This document shows positions 1-9,705 of a DNA stretch of 64,000 nucleotides, one piece after another (position 1 is the first letter of the stretch; each line of letters opens with the position of its first letter). Position numbers and translations under genes: made by a program. The notes below the pieces were generated by a model that had not been told where the DNA came from, did not search any database, and saw only the letters and a program-made list of their open reading frames with translations. Location of the stretch: NCBI RefSeq assembly GCF_002865645.1, contig NW_020194512.1, forward strand, positions 1,901,183-1,965,182, written 5' to 3'. The stretch comes from Hyaloscypha bicolor E (taxonomy: Eukaryota > Ascomycota > Leotiomycetes > Helotiales > Hyaloscyphaceae).

Positions 1-985
1 GGGTTGGCCGGAGATGGTGAGGTCGCAAGGAAGAGAAGTAAGTCTGCACCCTCCTCTCCTAGCTTGCCATTCTTGTCCTTGCTTCGACGGCCTCCGTTGC
101 CTCGATTGCGAATTGGAGGAGGAGTGCGTGGGGGAGATGAGCGGATGTGGTTGAAGGAATGGACGGGGAGTGAGTTTTCTTCATCATCTGATAGAGCAGC
201 AAAGTTGGTAGAATGGTCGTGGTTGGGCAAAGGAGACGCTCCAGAGTAGAACGAGATGCCCGGGCCGCTCGATGTCGTGAAGTGGGTTTGCTTCCGAGGT
301 TTGATAGGGGACGACTTTGTTTGCTGTAGGTTGTTGAAGGGGATAGCTGATCTGCCAACGGTGTTCCGGAATGTAGTTGGAGAAGAGCGGTACTTCTTGC
401 TCGAACTGGAGCCTGGGAGGTCAAAGGCATCACGATACGTGCGCTTTGGGTATCCGCTGCCGCTTCTGGTACCACTTCGGGGGCCAATCTGGTCGGAGAA
501 GATTGCGGCTTCTTTGAGGGGGGAGCTCATGAGTTGGCGAGAAGCAGGGAACTGAAACTCCGAATTCGAAGCTGAGCTTGATGAGGAATCGGAAAGTATG
601 TCCCCGCTGGAGAGGGGTCTCCTCAGCCTCAGCTCTTCCTCGACCTTCGGCTCGATTGCGGCAAGGGAGAGGTTCTCCCAGCCCCGAGTAGTCTTGTATT
701 GTGCGAGAGCAAGGGTTGCCTTCAACTTTCTGCTAATCTAGGTTGATGGTGTCAGAGTGCTGATCGAGACCAGAGTCAAATAAGGGAGTGGCAGACCTTG
801 CCCAGTTCAGCCCTCTTCAGAACAGCATCGGCCACCACCTCCGGCTGTTTCTTCTTCCAAGGCGAGGACATTCTCAAGGCGATTGCGCTCGCCGGGTGAA
901 TAGATGTGCGGAGCCTAGAAAAGGAGATCAGAATGGCAGGAGGAGGTCGATAGGCTTTGTCGGGCCAAGGTAAGGTCGGCGTCAA
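1..985 (-). CDS. Whi5/Nrm1-like transcriptional repressor, 3' end cut by window edge
   Basis: Exons 985-797 and 737-1, joined across an intron 796-738; about 308 residues are visible and the C-terminus lies outside the window. After a short N-terminus comes a basic helix-like stretch (VLKRAELGKISRKLKATLAL followed by AQYKTTRGWENLSL, residues about 53-90) that resembles the Whi5/Nrm1/Srl3 family domain. The rest is Ser/Pro/Arg-rich and disordered, with many SP and TPP sites suited to CDK phosphorylation, and ends in GADLLLFLATSPSPAN, a motif I associate with fungal members of this family. Family role: binds SBF/MBF and holds G1/S genes off until CDK phosphorylates it. The first Met at 985 is used; the Met at 871 (MSSPWKKKQPEV) is an equally possible start. 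The function is inferred from motif resemblance only. Confidence 0.7.
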
Positions 986-1222
986 AGGTCTGTAACGAGG
1001 AAATTAGACCCTTCGAAGGATTGATTGGTCGATTGATTTTATTCAAGGGGGAGCGGGATTGTACGGAAGTAGGCGGAGTGTTTGCAAAGGAAAAGCAAGA
1101 TTAAAGAGAAGGAGGTTGAAAGTGAGGGCAAGTTGAGCACGGCAGGATGGGAGGTTGGAGAAGAGCAGTCCATTCCTCGCTGGAAGGGTGGAAATCGCTT
1201 GGGGGAGCACTGGGCGGGAGAC

Positions 1223-1249
1223 GCGAAGTTGGCGAAGTTGGCGAATTTG
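1223..1249. repeat. Three tandem copies of a 9-base unit (GCGAAGTTG)
   Basis: Two exact copies and one with a single change (GCGAATTTG) lie head to tail. On the other strand each reads as a TTCGCC-type core preceded by CAA, somewhat like E2F/MBF-type sites. It lies about 240-265 bases upstream of the Whi5-like start. The repeat is visible directly; a regulatory role is a guess. Confidence 0.6.
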
Positions 1250-1310
1250 GGCCAGTCCGAAGCCAGGGAGAGCAGCAACGGGCAGGGGGAGATTTTGCGA
1301 GGGGCAGGCA

Positions 1311-1323
1311 ACCAATGATTGGT
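1311..1323. promoter_or_regulatory. Back-to-back CCAAT boxes in a palindrome
   Basis: ACCAATGATTGGT is a perfect 6-base inverted repeat around one base and carries a CCAAT box on each strand. It lies about 330 bases upstream of the Whi5-like start, within range for the HAP/CBF complex. The sequence is certain; binding is not. Confidence 0.4.
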
Positions 1324-1403
1324 CATATTTCACGTTTCTCTGGCCGTGCACGCCAGCATCATACAAGGCATGGGCAAAAGGCTGGCAAGGTGAGAGTGAG
1401 CTG

Positions 1404-1442
1404 GTGTGTTTGTGTCTGTGTCTGGGTCTGTGTCTGGGTCTG
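1404..1442. repeat. GT-rich imperfect microsatellite
   Basis: A run of degenerate GTGTCT/GGGTCT units within the intergenic region. No coding signal is attached to it. Confidence 0.6.
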
Positions 1443-2107
1443 CGGAGGACAAGGCCCCAGCCCAGGACAGGTAAATTACAAGCTTGCGGTGTTGGGCTGG
1501 GTGGATTTGCAGCAGACAATGGGGAGTTTGTGTGTAGGTAAGATGCAGCCTCCTCTCGAGAAACGCCGTCCCACACATCCTGGAGCACGCAAAATGCCAG
1601 CATGCACGCAGCTGCACCACGGTCCACAGCGAGCTCGTAATCTACCGCTTCCCAGTAACAGCCGCACGGCTCAGGCAAGCATGCCCGTGCCGGGAGGGGG
1701 AATAACGGACGAGATAATGAATGGCTTGTTCGCTCTCACGGGCTACAGCTGATGAGAGCTCAATCGCTTGCTGGAATAGAGTCTGACCAGCTGGAGGAGC
1801 TTGGGGCTGTGCCCAGAAGCAAGAGCAGGCTGCGCTGTTTTGCTACAGTACAGTATGAAATGGAATGGATATATATCGAATGCCGCTTTCCCACCCACTT
1901 CGAAAGCCATCGTCTCCGGACCGTTGTTCGTTGTTCGTCGTTCGCCGTCTTCACGAATCACTGTACGTCACCGTGGTGAAGCAAGCATCCGTCACTGCCT
2001 TGCCTGTGCCATCCCCACGGCATTCCCACAACACTCCTACAGTCCATACGTACTTACTTTCCCATGCTCAGTCAGCTTCCTCACCAGCACAGAAGTCTTC
2101 TTCCTCA

Positions 2108-2137
2108 GCCTCCGCCTCCGCCTCCGCCTCTGCCTCC
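2108..2137. repeat. CCTCCG hexamer microsatellite
   Basis: About five consecutive hexamers with one T substitution. It creates artificial proline-rich or arginine-rich reading frames on the two strands. Confidence 0.7.
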
Positions 2138-2969
2138 ACATGCTCGCAGCGATCTCTCGAAGTGCAGGGCTCGTGTTAATACTGCACGTGGTGCAGATCT
2201 TGCTCTCTTCCCGGTATTTGATCAGTATTTGCCTGTGGCGCCACTTGCTCCCACGCAGTTCTCCCACGCAGTTCTCCCACAATCAGTTCGGGCACACCTG
2301 AACCTACACCTTCGAGCTTCCTGGTTGGCCCGCCGCACCACCTTTGCTGCCAAGAGATACGAAAAGCATTGGAGCCCACTTGCGTTCTCCACGTCCTCGA
2401 ACTTGGCCAAAGCTGGCTTACTGCCGCTGCCAACCTGCACCTGCGCCTCGACTCTCTCTACCTTCGCCTTCCAGCAAGCCGCCGATGATTCCTGCTTCAA
2501 TCACCAACAATTGGAGAACGAAAGTCAAATGTTGACTCTTCGCTCTCTTTACGTTCGTTCCTTTCGCCGTTGACCTTTGCTGTGGCTCGTCGCCGGATAC
2601 GCTCGCTCTGCCTTGGAAGGCATCCCTGGCCTGGCATATCGACTTTTAACATTCCCGTTATCGAAATCAAGGCACGCCGTCATCGCCTAAATCAATCACC
2701 GGCCCACTCGCGGCCAGCTCTATCAACAGGCTTGAAGAGCATTCGATGCCCCACTGTTCAGAAGCTGGCATCATATTCGAAGCTTCCCATCGAGTACCTG
2801 GCGCAGAGCATCCGCTTCTTTGCTCTTCAATTGGAGAAGGACCAGAAGTCGCGGATAACATTGGTCAACAACTAGGAGCAGATGCGAAGGTTTTGCTGTC
2901 GTACCAGGTTTGAAGCTTCTCAAGGCTTAGTCCTGAATTGGAAATTCTGACAATTTGCGTAGATGAATA

Positions 2970-5725
2970 ATGGCACCCTCCTTTTTCAAAGATATTCGGC
3001 GAAGGTCGAGAGCAAGCTTCAAAACCGACGGAAGCGCGGATTCAAGCAACGGAACCAATGGCTCTGCCGCCAACACACAATCCTCGTCGACTTTGAACTC
3101 AACCTATGGAGGAAATACCCCACCTACACTGGCAACCTCGAGCTCCTCCCCCAACCTCCAGATCCTTGCCAACAACCAACCCACATTACCGCCAGCTCGG
3201 CCTACGATTTCGACTTCCTCCAGCAACAGATACAGTGTGTCGGGAATGTCTGGTTTAGGCTCGCCATCACAGAAATCATCTATTCCACCATCGCCCTATG
3301 CACCACGAATACTATCTATCTCGGACAACACTTGGGTAGGCCAATCGCTCCTGAATATATGCTCTGACAGGTGAACATGCGCTGAGGAGAGACAGGTTTA
3401 TCAAAAAGTTATTTCGATATACGGAGTAATTGCTGATCCTGCGTCACTGGCTCTGGAAGGGAATTTGACTGTGAGCCGACTTGATGACGGTTTTCCACCA
3501 ACATTCTGGCCTGTGAGTAATTCCCATGATTATCCCCGCTCAATTGATGAACCATTCCGAGCGTGAGAAGGCTCTAAAGGAGGGGGACGTAGAAATTCCA
3601 GTAGGAGATATGGCGTAGTCGAAGGCTTGTAATAGTTGATTGAGACTGACCAAACAAGGTTTCGGAATCCCATTTCAAGGCCCTGATATTTCTCTTACCA
3701 GGCCCAAACAAACTTCGGTTCGATTTCTCCTCACCTAAGCTTGCAAACAGCAATACTTCAAATCCCATACACTCTTCATACCTCACTATTCACATGATGC
3801 CCCCGCTCGAGAGTCCACCTTTGCAGCTGGTCATTCTACTGGGTAAAGATTCGCCGGGCACGTTCGATGCCGTTCCTGCGAGGACTGAGAAGGAAGGGAA
3901 TGGCCTTGAGACTGCAATTAGAAAGTTCAGAATGGCAGCCTATCTCTGGCAAGCCTTCACCGCTGAACAGATGTTCCGCAACAAGCTCGGAAGGAGAGTC
4001 TTTAGGATGGAAGAGGAATGGGTCACGGGTACTTCGAACTATCGAGATCGCGAGACAGGGACTATGCGGAGCGAGGCCAAAATCCACATCGTCCGGAGCT
4101 CCAAAACCGTCGCGGAGCTTCGTGACCCCGACCTTGCTCAACAAAACCCAACGGCTAAACGATCTGGCGATCTGTTTGGTATTGCCTCAGAAGCGGTTCG
4201 AGACTATTTCAAACCTCTTCCCGGCCAAAAGCAGTACGTGTCTGTGCTGCTATTGGATGCGCACTGGGATAATCAGACAAAGCTAATCACTGGGCATGCC
4301 GCCTTGGGCGGTGGCGGAGGCGAAATCCAACTTGCCATCTTTGGTTCCCAGGTAAGCAAATTTTGCATCTTCTCTGTCCTTGATCGTGTTAGAGGCGCTA
4401 CCCAATTCAGACGCTTCCCTTGGAAGATACCTGCAACCAATGACAGATTTCCTCAGTAAGCCAAAACTGACTTCATGACTCTCCAGGCTCTACAGAGTTA
4501 TCCATCCTCTATCGAGGAGATTGTTCCAGCATTCTCCGATTGTACGCCAACGGACACAAACTATGTCGCCAATGATTGTAACGAATCTGGCAGTAGTTGG
4601 GAAGCTGCAAATATTGGCATTGGCGCGCACCTGCACGAGACTGGCCATTTATTTGGTTGCCCCCACGAAGAAAGTGGAATAATGCTCCGGGACTATGTCA
4701 CACTCAATCGGTCGTTTACCATTCGAGAACCATACTCAACGCGTACAAAGTCGAAAGGTGGCTTGGTGTTGCCAAAAGATGAGTGTGCCTGGCATCGTCT
4801 TGATGTGCTCCGATTTAAAGGGCATCCCTGCTTTACTTTGCCAACAGATCCACCCCGGAACAGCGATGAATCAGTCCAGGTTTGGCCGGTAGACAATGGC
4901 AATGTCATTGTCACTGCTCCTTCGGGCGTCGCCTACCTCGAGATCGTTCCGGGAGGCGACGACGTGTGCAAATATTGGCAAGAGTTCGGTGACGGAAATG
5001 GCAACGGTCCTATCCAAAAACAAATCATCTTGACGGAACAGGAATTGAGGAGTCGATTGTCCGACGACAAAAAGAAGCTGAAGCTGAAGCTGAGCATTAA
5101 ATCGATCGCTGGTGGAAGCCATGAAGTTGAAGATTTTGGACTACTCTCGTCCAAAGCTTCAAGAGTGAAGCTTCCCAATGGCCAGCTCGCTTTCCGAAGT
5201 AGCAGATTGGGCCTCTCGAAAATGGATGGTTCCCGCCCTGAAGAAGTCATTTTCGACAGTGCAGTGCGGCAAACAAAATTGCTCACGCAAGTGCGAGTCT
5301 ACCATGGATTTGCGTTTGATGGAATCGAATTCATCTACGAAGATTCGACCTCTCAGCTTTTTGGGAAGAGGGGAGGCGAACCGGGTGGAAGCGAGTTTAA
5401 TCTGGGTACGCGCCTTGGCCCGAGACTTTGCGAGTTTTGCTGACTTTTCCTCTTAGATACCCGACGAGGTGAGGTCATTACTGGATTCTACGTCCGAAGC
5501 GGATTTTGGATTGATGGGATTGCCATCATGACCAGTCTGGGTAGGAAGTCGGCCGTGTTTGGGAATGCCAGTGGTGGTTCTGGGTGAGTTGCTAAACCAC
5601 GAATTTTGAGCCGTCCTAACATTCCTAGAAATACTTTGATACCCCCGAGAGGATATAGCATTGCAGGCGTTACTGGATCATGTGCGGATTGGGTAGATGG
5701 ATTTGGCATTCTTATTACTCGATGA
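2970..5725 (+). CDS. Zinc metallopeptidase with C-terminal jacalin-like domain (YIL108W-type)
   Basis: Six exons: 2970-3335, 3396-3512, 3659-4351, 4487-5405, 5457-5583, 5629-5725; 772 residues. The frame stays continuous across all five introns. The N-terminus (MAPSFFKDIRRRSRASFKTD) leads into a Ser/Asn-rich linker. A peptidase body follows, with the zinc site HETGHLFGCPH at about residues 442-452 (HExxHxxGxxH, metzincin-like). The last 150 residues (RVYHGFAFDGIEF, FYVRSGFWIDGIAI) look like a jacalin-type beta-prism fold. This order matches the fungal family that includes yeast YIL108W, a putative cytoplasmic metalloendopeptidase that forms foci under replication stress. No signal peptide is seen. 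The catalytic His and Glu residues are intact. The start at 2970 is in good context; an out-of-frame ATG at 2963 precedes it. Confidence 0.9.
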
Positions 5726-6403
5726 ACGCCCTGGTACTGGCTACGACGATAATGATTGAGGCATTCTGCATTTGAGCAGAGACACACGATATAAGAAGGG
5801 TAATTGTATAATGAGGCATTGGGCCAGTATAATTTGAGGAATGTGTGGCTCTTCCTGGGGTTAATCTGCTCGGTAAGGCGTTCACTCGGGGGCTTCAAAT
5901 CTGCGCGGGGCGAGCACCAGTACATGCACCACGCAATTGGACCAGGAGTATATAAAAGATTCACGAGTCTCCCATTCAGGAGCAGTAATTGTTTAAATTC
6001 ACGTATAGAACTTTGAGAGTAGCTCTGTGCTTGGAAGTCTGTGTGAACAGTAGGGCATTGGTGGATTCCTCCTTCAATTGTGTCAAAGAATGAACTGGCC
6101 CTCGATGCTTGACTTCCAGCACCAGCGTGCCTTAGAAACCAGGATAAGAGGATCACGTGGAACCCGAGCTCTCCCAGCGCATCTCCCCATGGGCGTTTGT
6201 CACAGCCAATGAGGAGGTCTCCACCGGGAGGACTTGCCGGACTTCGTGTGGCTGTGCAAGCTCTGCGCGACGTCACGGAAAGGCAAAAAGCAAGGACTGC
6301 TGGAACCCCAAGCTTCCCCCCCTCAACAACAACCCTTCCAAAGTTAAATCCCCTCCAAACCCCAGAGGCAGCCTTCACCCATTGCGAGCAGAACAACAGC
6401 ATA
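5726..6403. other. Intergenic region and promoter of PS synthase
   Basis: No gene is supported. The region holds a TATATAAAAG box at 5949-5958, a CACGTG E-box at 6154-6159, a CCAAT box at 6206-6210 and an ACGTCA (CRE-like) core at 6270-6275. All are on the promoter side of the phosphatidylserine synthase gene. A 312-codon antisense frame spans part of it and was rejected. Confidence 0.5.
6154..6275 (+). promoter_or_regulatory. Candidate PS synthase promoter elements (E-box, CCAAT, CRE-like)
   Basis: CACGTG, CCAAT and ACGTCA occur within 122 bases, about 130-250 bases upstream of the start codon. In budding yeast CHO1 is controlled by bHLH factors through a CATGTG-type inositol-response element, so the E-box is of interest. 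Each motif is short and could be chance. Confidence 0.3.
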
Positions 6404-7289
6404 ATGTCCAAACGAACAAGCGCCAATGCCTCAAATGGCTCGGCGAAGGAGTTGACCGTCGGTGAGCCTGGTATGTACCTGTCGCAGGAGCTTCAGAGCG
6501 CCGTGTTTGACCTTTTGCAGCTATCGACAAGCAGAAGAAGCTGCTCACTGATGACAACACTCATTTCTCCATGATAAAAATGCTCCACCTAGCTGATCTT
6601 ATTACGGAGTTGAATGGTACTTCACCCTATTCTATGCCCCCTCTATTTTCACAGACTAATGCACCCGTCCAGGCTTCTGCGGAGTTATGTCTATCTTCTC
6701 TTCTATGCGATACTGCCTTGGGCCTCCCTCTGCACATGCAAATCTCTGGGCGGCATTGGCATTCATGCCCTTTGGGTTATTCTTCGATTTCATGGATGGC
6801 AAGGTTGCACGATGGAGGAAGAAGAGCAGTTTGATGGGGCAGGAGCTTGATTCCTTGGCAGATCTGGTAAACTATATCCCCTGCGACACTTGGAAGTAAT
6901 TCGACTAAAATATCAAATAGGTGTCTTTTGGTCTCTCGCCCGCCGCAGCAGCATTCGCCATTGGCCTTCGCACTCCAGCCGACCACTTCTTCCTCACGTT
7001 CTTTGTTCTTTGTGGCCTCACTCGCCTTGCACGCTTCAATATCACTGTTGCGAATGTACCCAAAGATGATACGGGAAAGAGCAAATATTTTGAAGGCACT
7101 CCAATCCCTACCTCGTTGTCGATTGCAGCGTTGATGGCATACTGGGTCAGCCAGGGTTGGATCCTGGAAGATATTCCCATGGGAACTTGGGCAACAGGGA
7201 CCACCTTTGAGTTCCATCCTGTGGTCGGACTATTCGTTCTCAGTGGATGTTTGATGACAAGTAAGACGCTCCATGTTCCAAAGCCATAG
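6404..7289 (+). CDS. CHO1: CDP-diacylglycerol--serine O-phosphatidyltransferase (phosphatidylserine synthase)
   Basis: Exons 6404-6470, 6521-6616, 6673-6866 and 6921-7289; 241 residues. It makes phosphatidylserine from CDP-diacylglycerol and L-serine, the first step of the de novo route to PE and PC, in the ER and its mitochondrial contacts. The CDP-alcohol phosphotransferase signature is complete at about residues 96-118: DGKVAR, then G-Q-E-L-D-S-L-A-D, giving the D-G-x2-A-R-x8-G-x3-D-x3-D pattern. Hydrophobic segments before and after it ([27 protein letters not shown], and two near the C-terminus) are the membrane helices. The C-terminus (SKTLHVPKP) fits fungal homologues, so translation continues past the GTAAGA at 7261-7266 to the stop at 7287-7289. 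Confidence 0.95.
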
Positions 7290-8592
7290 CGATCATGACC
7301 ATCAGTTACGATTATGGGGAAAAGCGGTGATTCCAAGGTGATAAATGCATGGGCGAAGGGAAAAGGAATGGGTTATGCGGGATTTTCCTTCTCTGATGAT
7401 GTGATGCCTCTCTGTCCACGATTTTAGGCAGATGCGCAAGTGGGATGAAAGAAAGTCTCCCTTCAACTGCCTGGTGTCTTTTAATCTTGATGACTTGAAA
7501 TTCGACAAAGCGCCAAGAAGTTTGAAATATCCGTTTCACAGGCCCATTCTCCAAGCAGAACAGCAAAGTAACCAGCTGGAAGAAGAGGGAAAGTTGCCGT
7601 GACGGCAGATCACGAAGAGCTTGAGGATGATTTACGTTCCTTAATATCCGCGAGAGTCTGCATCGAAGCCCGAGTTTACTTTGCAGGTGTTTCATGCGTT
7701 GGGGTCTCGAGTTTGATTTGATGTCTGTCCCTCGACCCCAAGCTTTCGCAAGGCATCTCCTCATCCATGTTCGACACCACTACTTCGAAGTCTTATACTT
7801 CAATTGAATCTCCCTTCCCACCTCTACTCTATTTCGTTCTACTTTGCAGCCACAAGCCACTACCTGAGCATAGCAGAAGTTACACGTTGAGAGACTAATC
7901 ACCCCAGGGATAACCAATGCATCGCTTTAAGCATACCCCTCCCCCACAAATGAATCTCTCCTAAGTTTCAGAAGCCCAATGAGTATGCTGGAAGAGCATC
8001 TCGGATGGAGAAGTGTATAACACTATCCCAAACCACTTACACTTGAAGGTGTAGAGAAATTTTTGATCGAATGAATCAATTTAATTGTGATTAATTTGGC
8101 CTTTTTGAGTACGAAGCCGCCGCCGCTCGATTTCTTTCAAAAAGCCTTCCTCGGAGAGCCGCACGTTCGACATATTTGCTTTGAACTAAGGGGAAACGTT
8201 GACAGGGACAATAGATTTCTATCAAGCCTCAGCCTGTCTGAGATCGCATATATATTCTGAATACATATCACATGAAATGAGTTCATTGGACAAAGTAATA
8301 TGTCAAATTGACCAATTGCAATTCTCATGCCTTCTGATTCAAGTCTCAATTTGTGTCGATCCACTGGCGGAACAATCGTCAGGAGCCTACTGGACATTGC
8401 AGAATCACCGTCGCCGATTATAGACGGAAGGTGGACATGGATTTTGCACTGATCAGGATAAAACCCCGAATCTGGCCCAAATTTTGATTCGATTTCCAGC
8501 AGCCAACCCCTGGCAACTTAAACACCTGATACGCAAGCCGAAAACGCCGAGATATCTACACAAGGAAGATGCAGCACTCCAGTTATAGGTGA
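7290..8592. other. Intergenic region between convergent PS synthase and GAR1
   Basis: About 1.3 kb with no supported gene. The longest frames (150 codons antisense at 7312-7764; 86 codons antisense at 8137-8397) show no family resemblance and no plausible splice partners. It must contain the 3' UTRs of both neighbours. Confidence 0.5.
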
Positions 8593-9455
8593 TCAACCAC
8601 GTCCCCGTGTGAATCCACCCCTCGCACCGCCTCTTCCCCGCGGTGGGAAGCCAGTGCTTCCACCTCTCGAGAAGCCCCCACCACCACGGCCCCCTCTTCC
8701 GCCAGCACTGAAACCACCCCTGCCTCTGGGTGCTCCTCGTGAGCCTCCTCGTCCACCTCTCATGGGTCCGCCTCTACCCCCTCTCGCGCCTCCTGCTCGC
8801 TTTGGCTTTGGTGCTCCTGGAGGTGGCTTGGGTCTCGGTAAGAACTTTTCTAAAGGAAGTAACTTGTCGCCGCCAATGTAGAACTTGTCTCCTGCCTTAA
8901 ATGAGGTTGCCTGGATACCTTCTGATGGCTTAACTGAGAAGAACACCTGATTAATCGGACCGAGGATTTCGTCGACCTTGCCAATGGCAGTCTAAAATGC
9001 ATCAGTGCCGGTAGAAACTTGTACTGGAACTGGGGCTTTTCTCACCTTGTTTTGGAGGTAGATGGGAGCATTGAAGTATGGGATCTTCGTGTTGATCGAC
9101 TCGCAGATGATTTCTCCTTCGCATGCGTGAAGGAAGGTCCCCATTTCTAGCAGCGCCTGTTAGTCTTTTGCATGACGTTTAAGGGAATGAAGAAAGTGCA
9201 AGGGAACAAGCAGCCCCATTATCTTTGCAAGAGAAATTGCCTAACGGGAAAGAAATCTTACCAAGAACATCGGCTGGAGGTCCGTTGTCTCTTTGCTGGA
9301 ATCCACCTCGTCCTGCCCATCAATCAGTAATTGTTCTGCGGTGGGCTTTCACATTGCTGACCTCCACGAGTTCCAAATCCCCCGCCGCCTCTGCCTCCAC
9401 CCCCTCCAAAATTTGCGCCGGTGCCGCGACCGCGTGGTGCTCCCCGGAATGACAT
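8593..9455 (-). CDS. GAR1: H/ACA snoRNP protein Gar1
   Basis: Exons 9455-9362, 9312-9262, 9146-9046 and 8991-8593; 214 residues. Gar1 is a core protein of H/ACA snoRNPs, which pseudouridylate rRNA and process pre-rRNA in the nucleolus; it contacts Cbf5. An N-terminal RGG/GG-rich arm is followed by the conserved core ([16 protein letters not shown], then [20 protein letters not shown], then [14 protein letters not shown]), about residues 49-115. A long C-terminal RGG tail (over 20 Arg-Gly pairs) follows. Two glycine/arginine-rich arms flanking a compact core are the textbook Gar1 layout. It is transcribed divergently from threonyl-tRNA synthetase with about 250 bases between the starts. The high GC of the tail comes from the repeats, not from transfer. 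Confidence 0.96.
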
Positions 9456-9609
9456 TGTTGGTAGTTGTGATGTGACTGTTCGATTTTTCAGAAATCGCAG
9501 TGAAGCTCTTTGAAATTTCTCGGGCTAGTTTTGCGGTGCAAATTCCAACCAATCACCGGAGGCGAGGCCAACCCCTCGCTTGGGCACAGCTTAATGTGAC
9601 ACGAAGGAA

Positions 9610-9665
9610 GACTCACCAAAGACTCACACCGCGAATTAAAAAAAGCTGCTCGGGTGCTCGAGTCA
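9610..9665. promoter_or_regulatory. Three CPC-1/Gcn4-like half-consensus sites
   Basis: GACTCA occurs at 9610-9615 and 9621-9626, and GAGTCA at 9660-9665, each matching six of the seven bases of TGASTCA. All three lie within 96 bases upstream of the threonyl-tRNA synthetase start, where cross-pathway control of aminoacyl-tRNA synthetases would act. No exact heptamer is present. Confidence 0.35.
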
Positions 9666-9705
9666 GAGAAATTGAGCACAACAACAACGAGGACCACTTC
9701 CAGCC

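Larger units (their letters stand above)
986..2969. other. Long divergent intergenic region between Whi5-like gene and metallopeptidase
   Basis: About 2 kb without a convincing gene; the reading frames present are short, compositionally biased and mutually overlapping. It holds a CCAAT palindrome, a three-unit 9-base repeat, a GT-rich tract and a CCTCCG microsatellite (listed separately). A probable 5'-UTR intron of the downstream gene lies at 2908-2962: GTTTGA donor, CTGACA branch-like site, GCGTAG acceptor just before the start codon. Confidence 0.6.

Noticed and set aside
1043..1678. 211-codon minus-strand frame and overlapping plus-strand frames
   Set aside because: Several frames overlap in GT-rich and repeat sequence. 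None shows domain features or plausible splicing.
5488..6426. 312-codon minus-strand frame
   Set aside because: It runs antisense to the last metallopeptidase exons and through the PS synthase promoter. It has no family resemblance and a random-looking composition.
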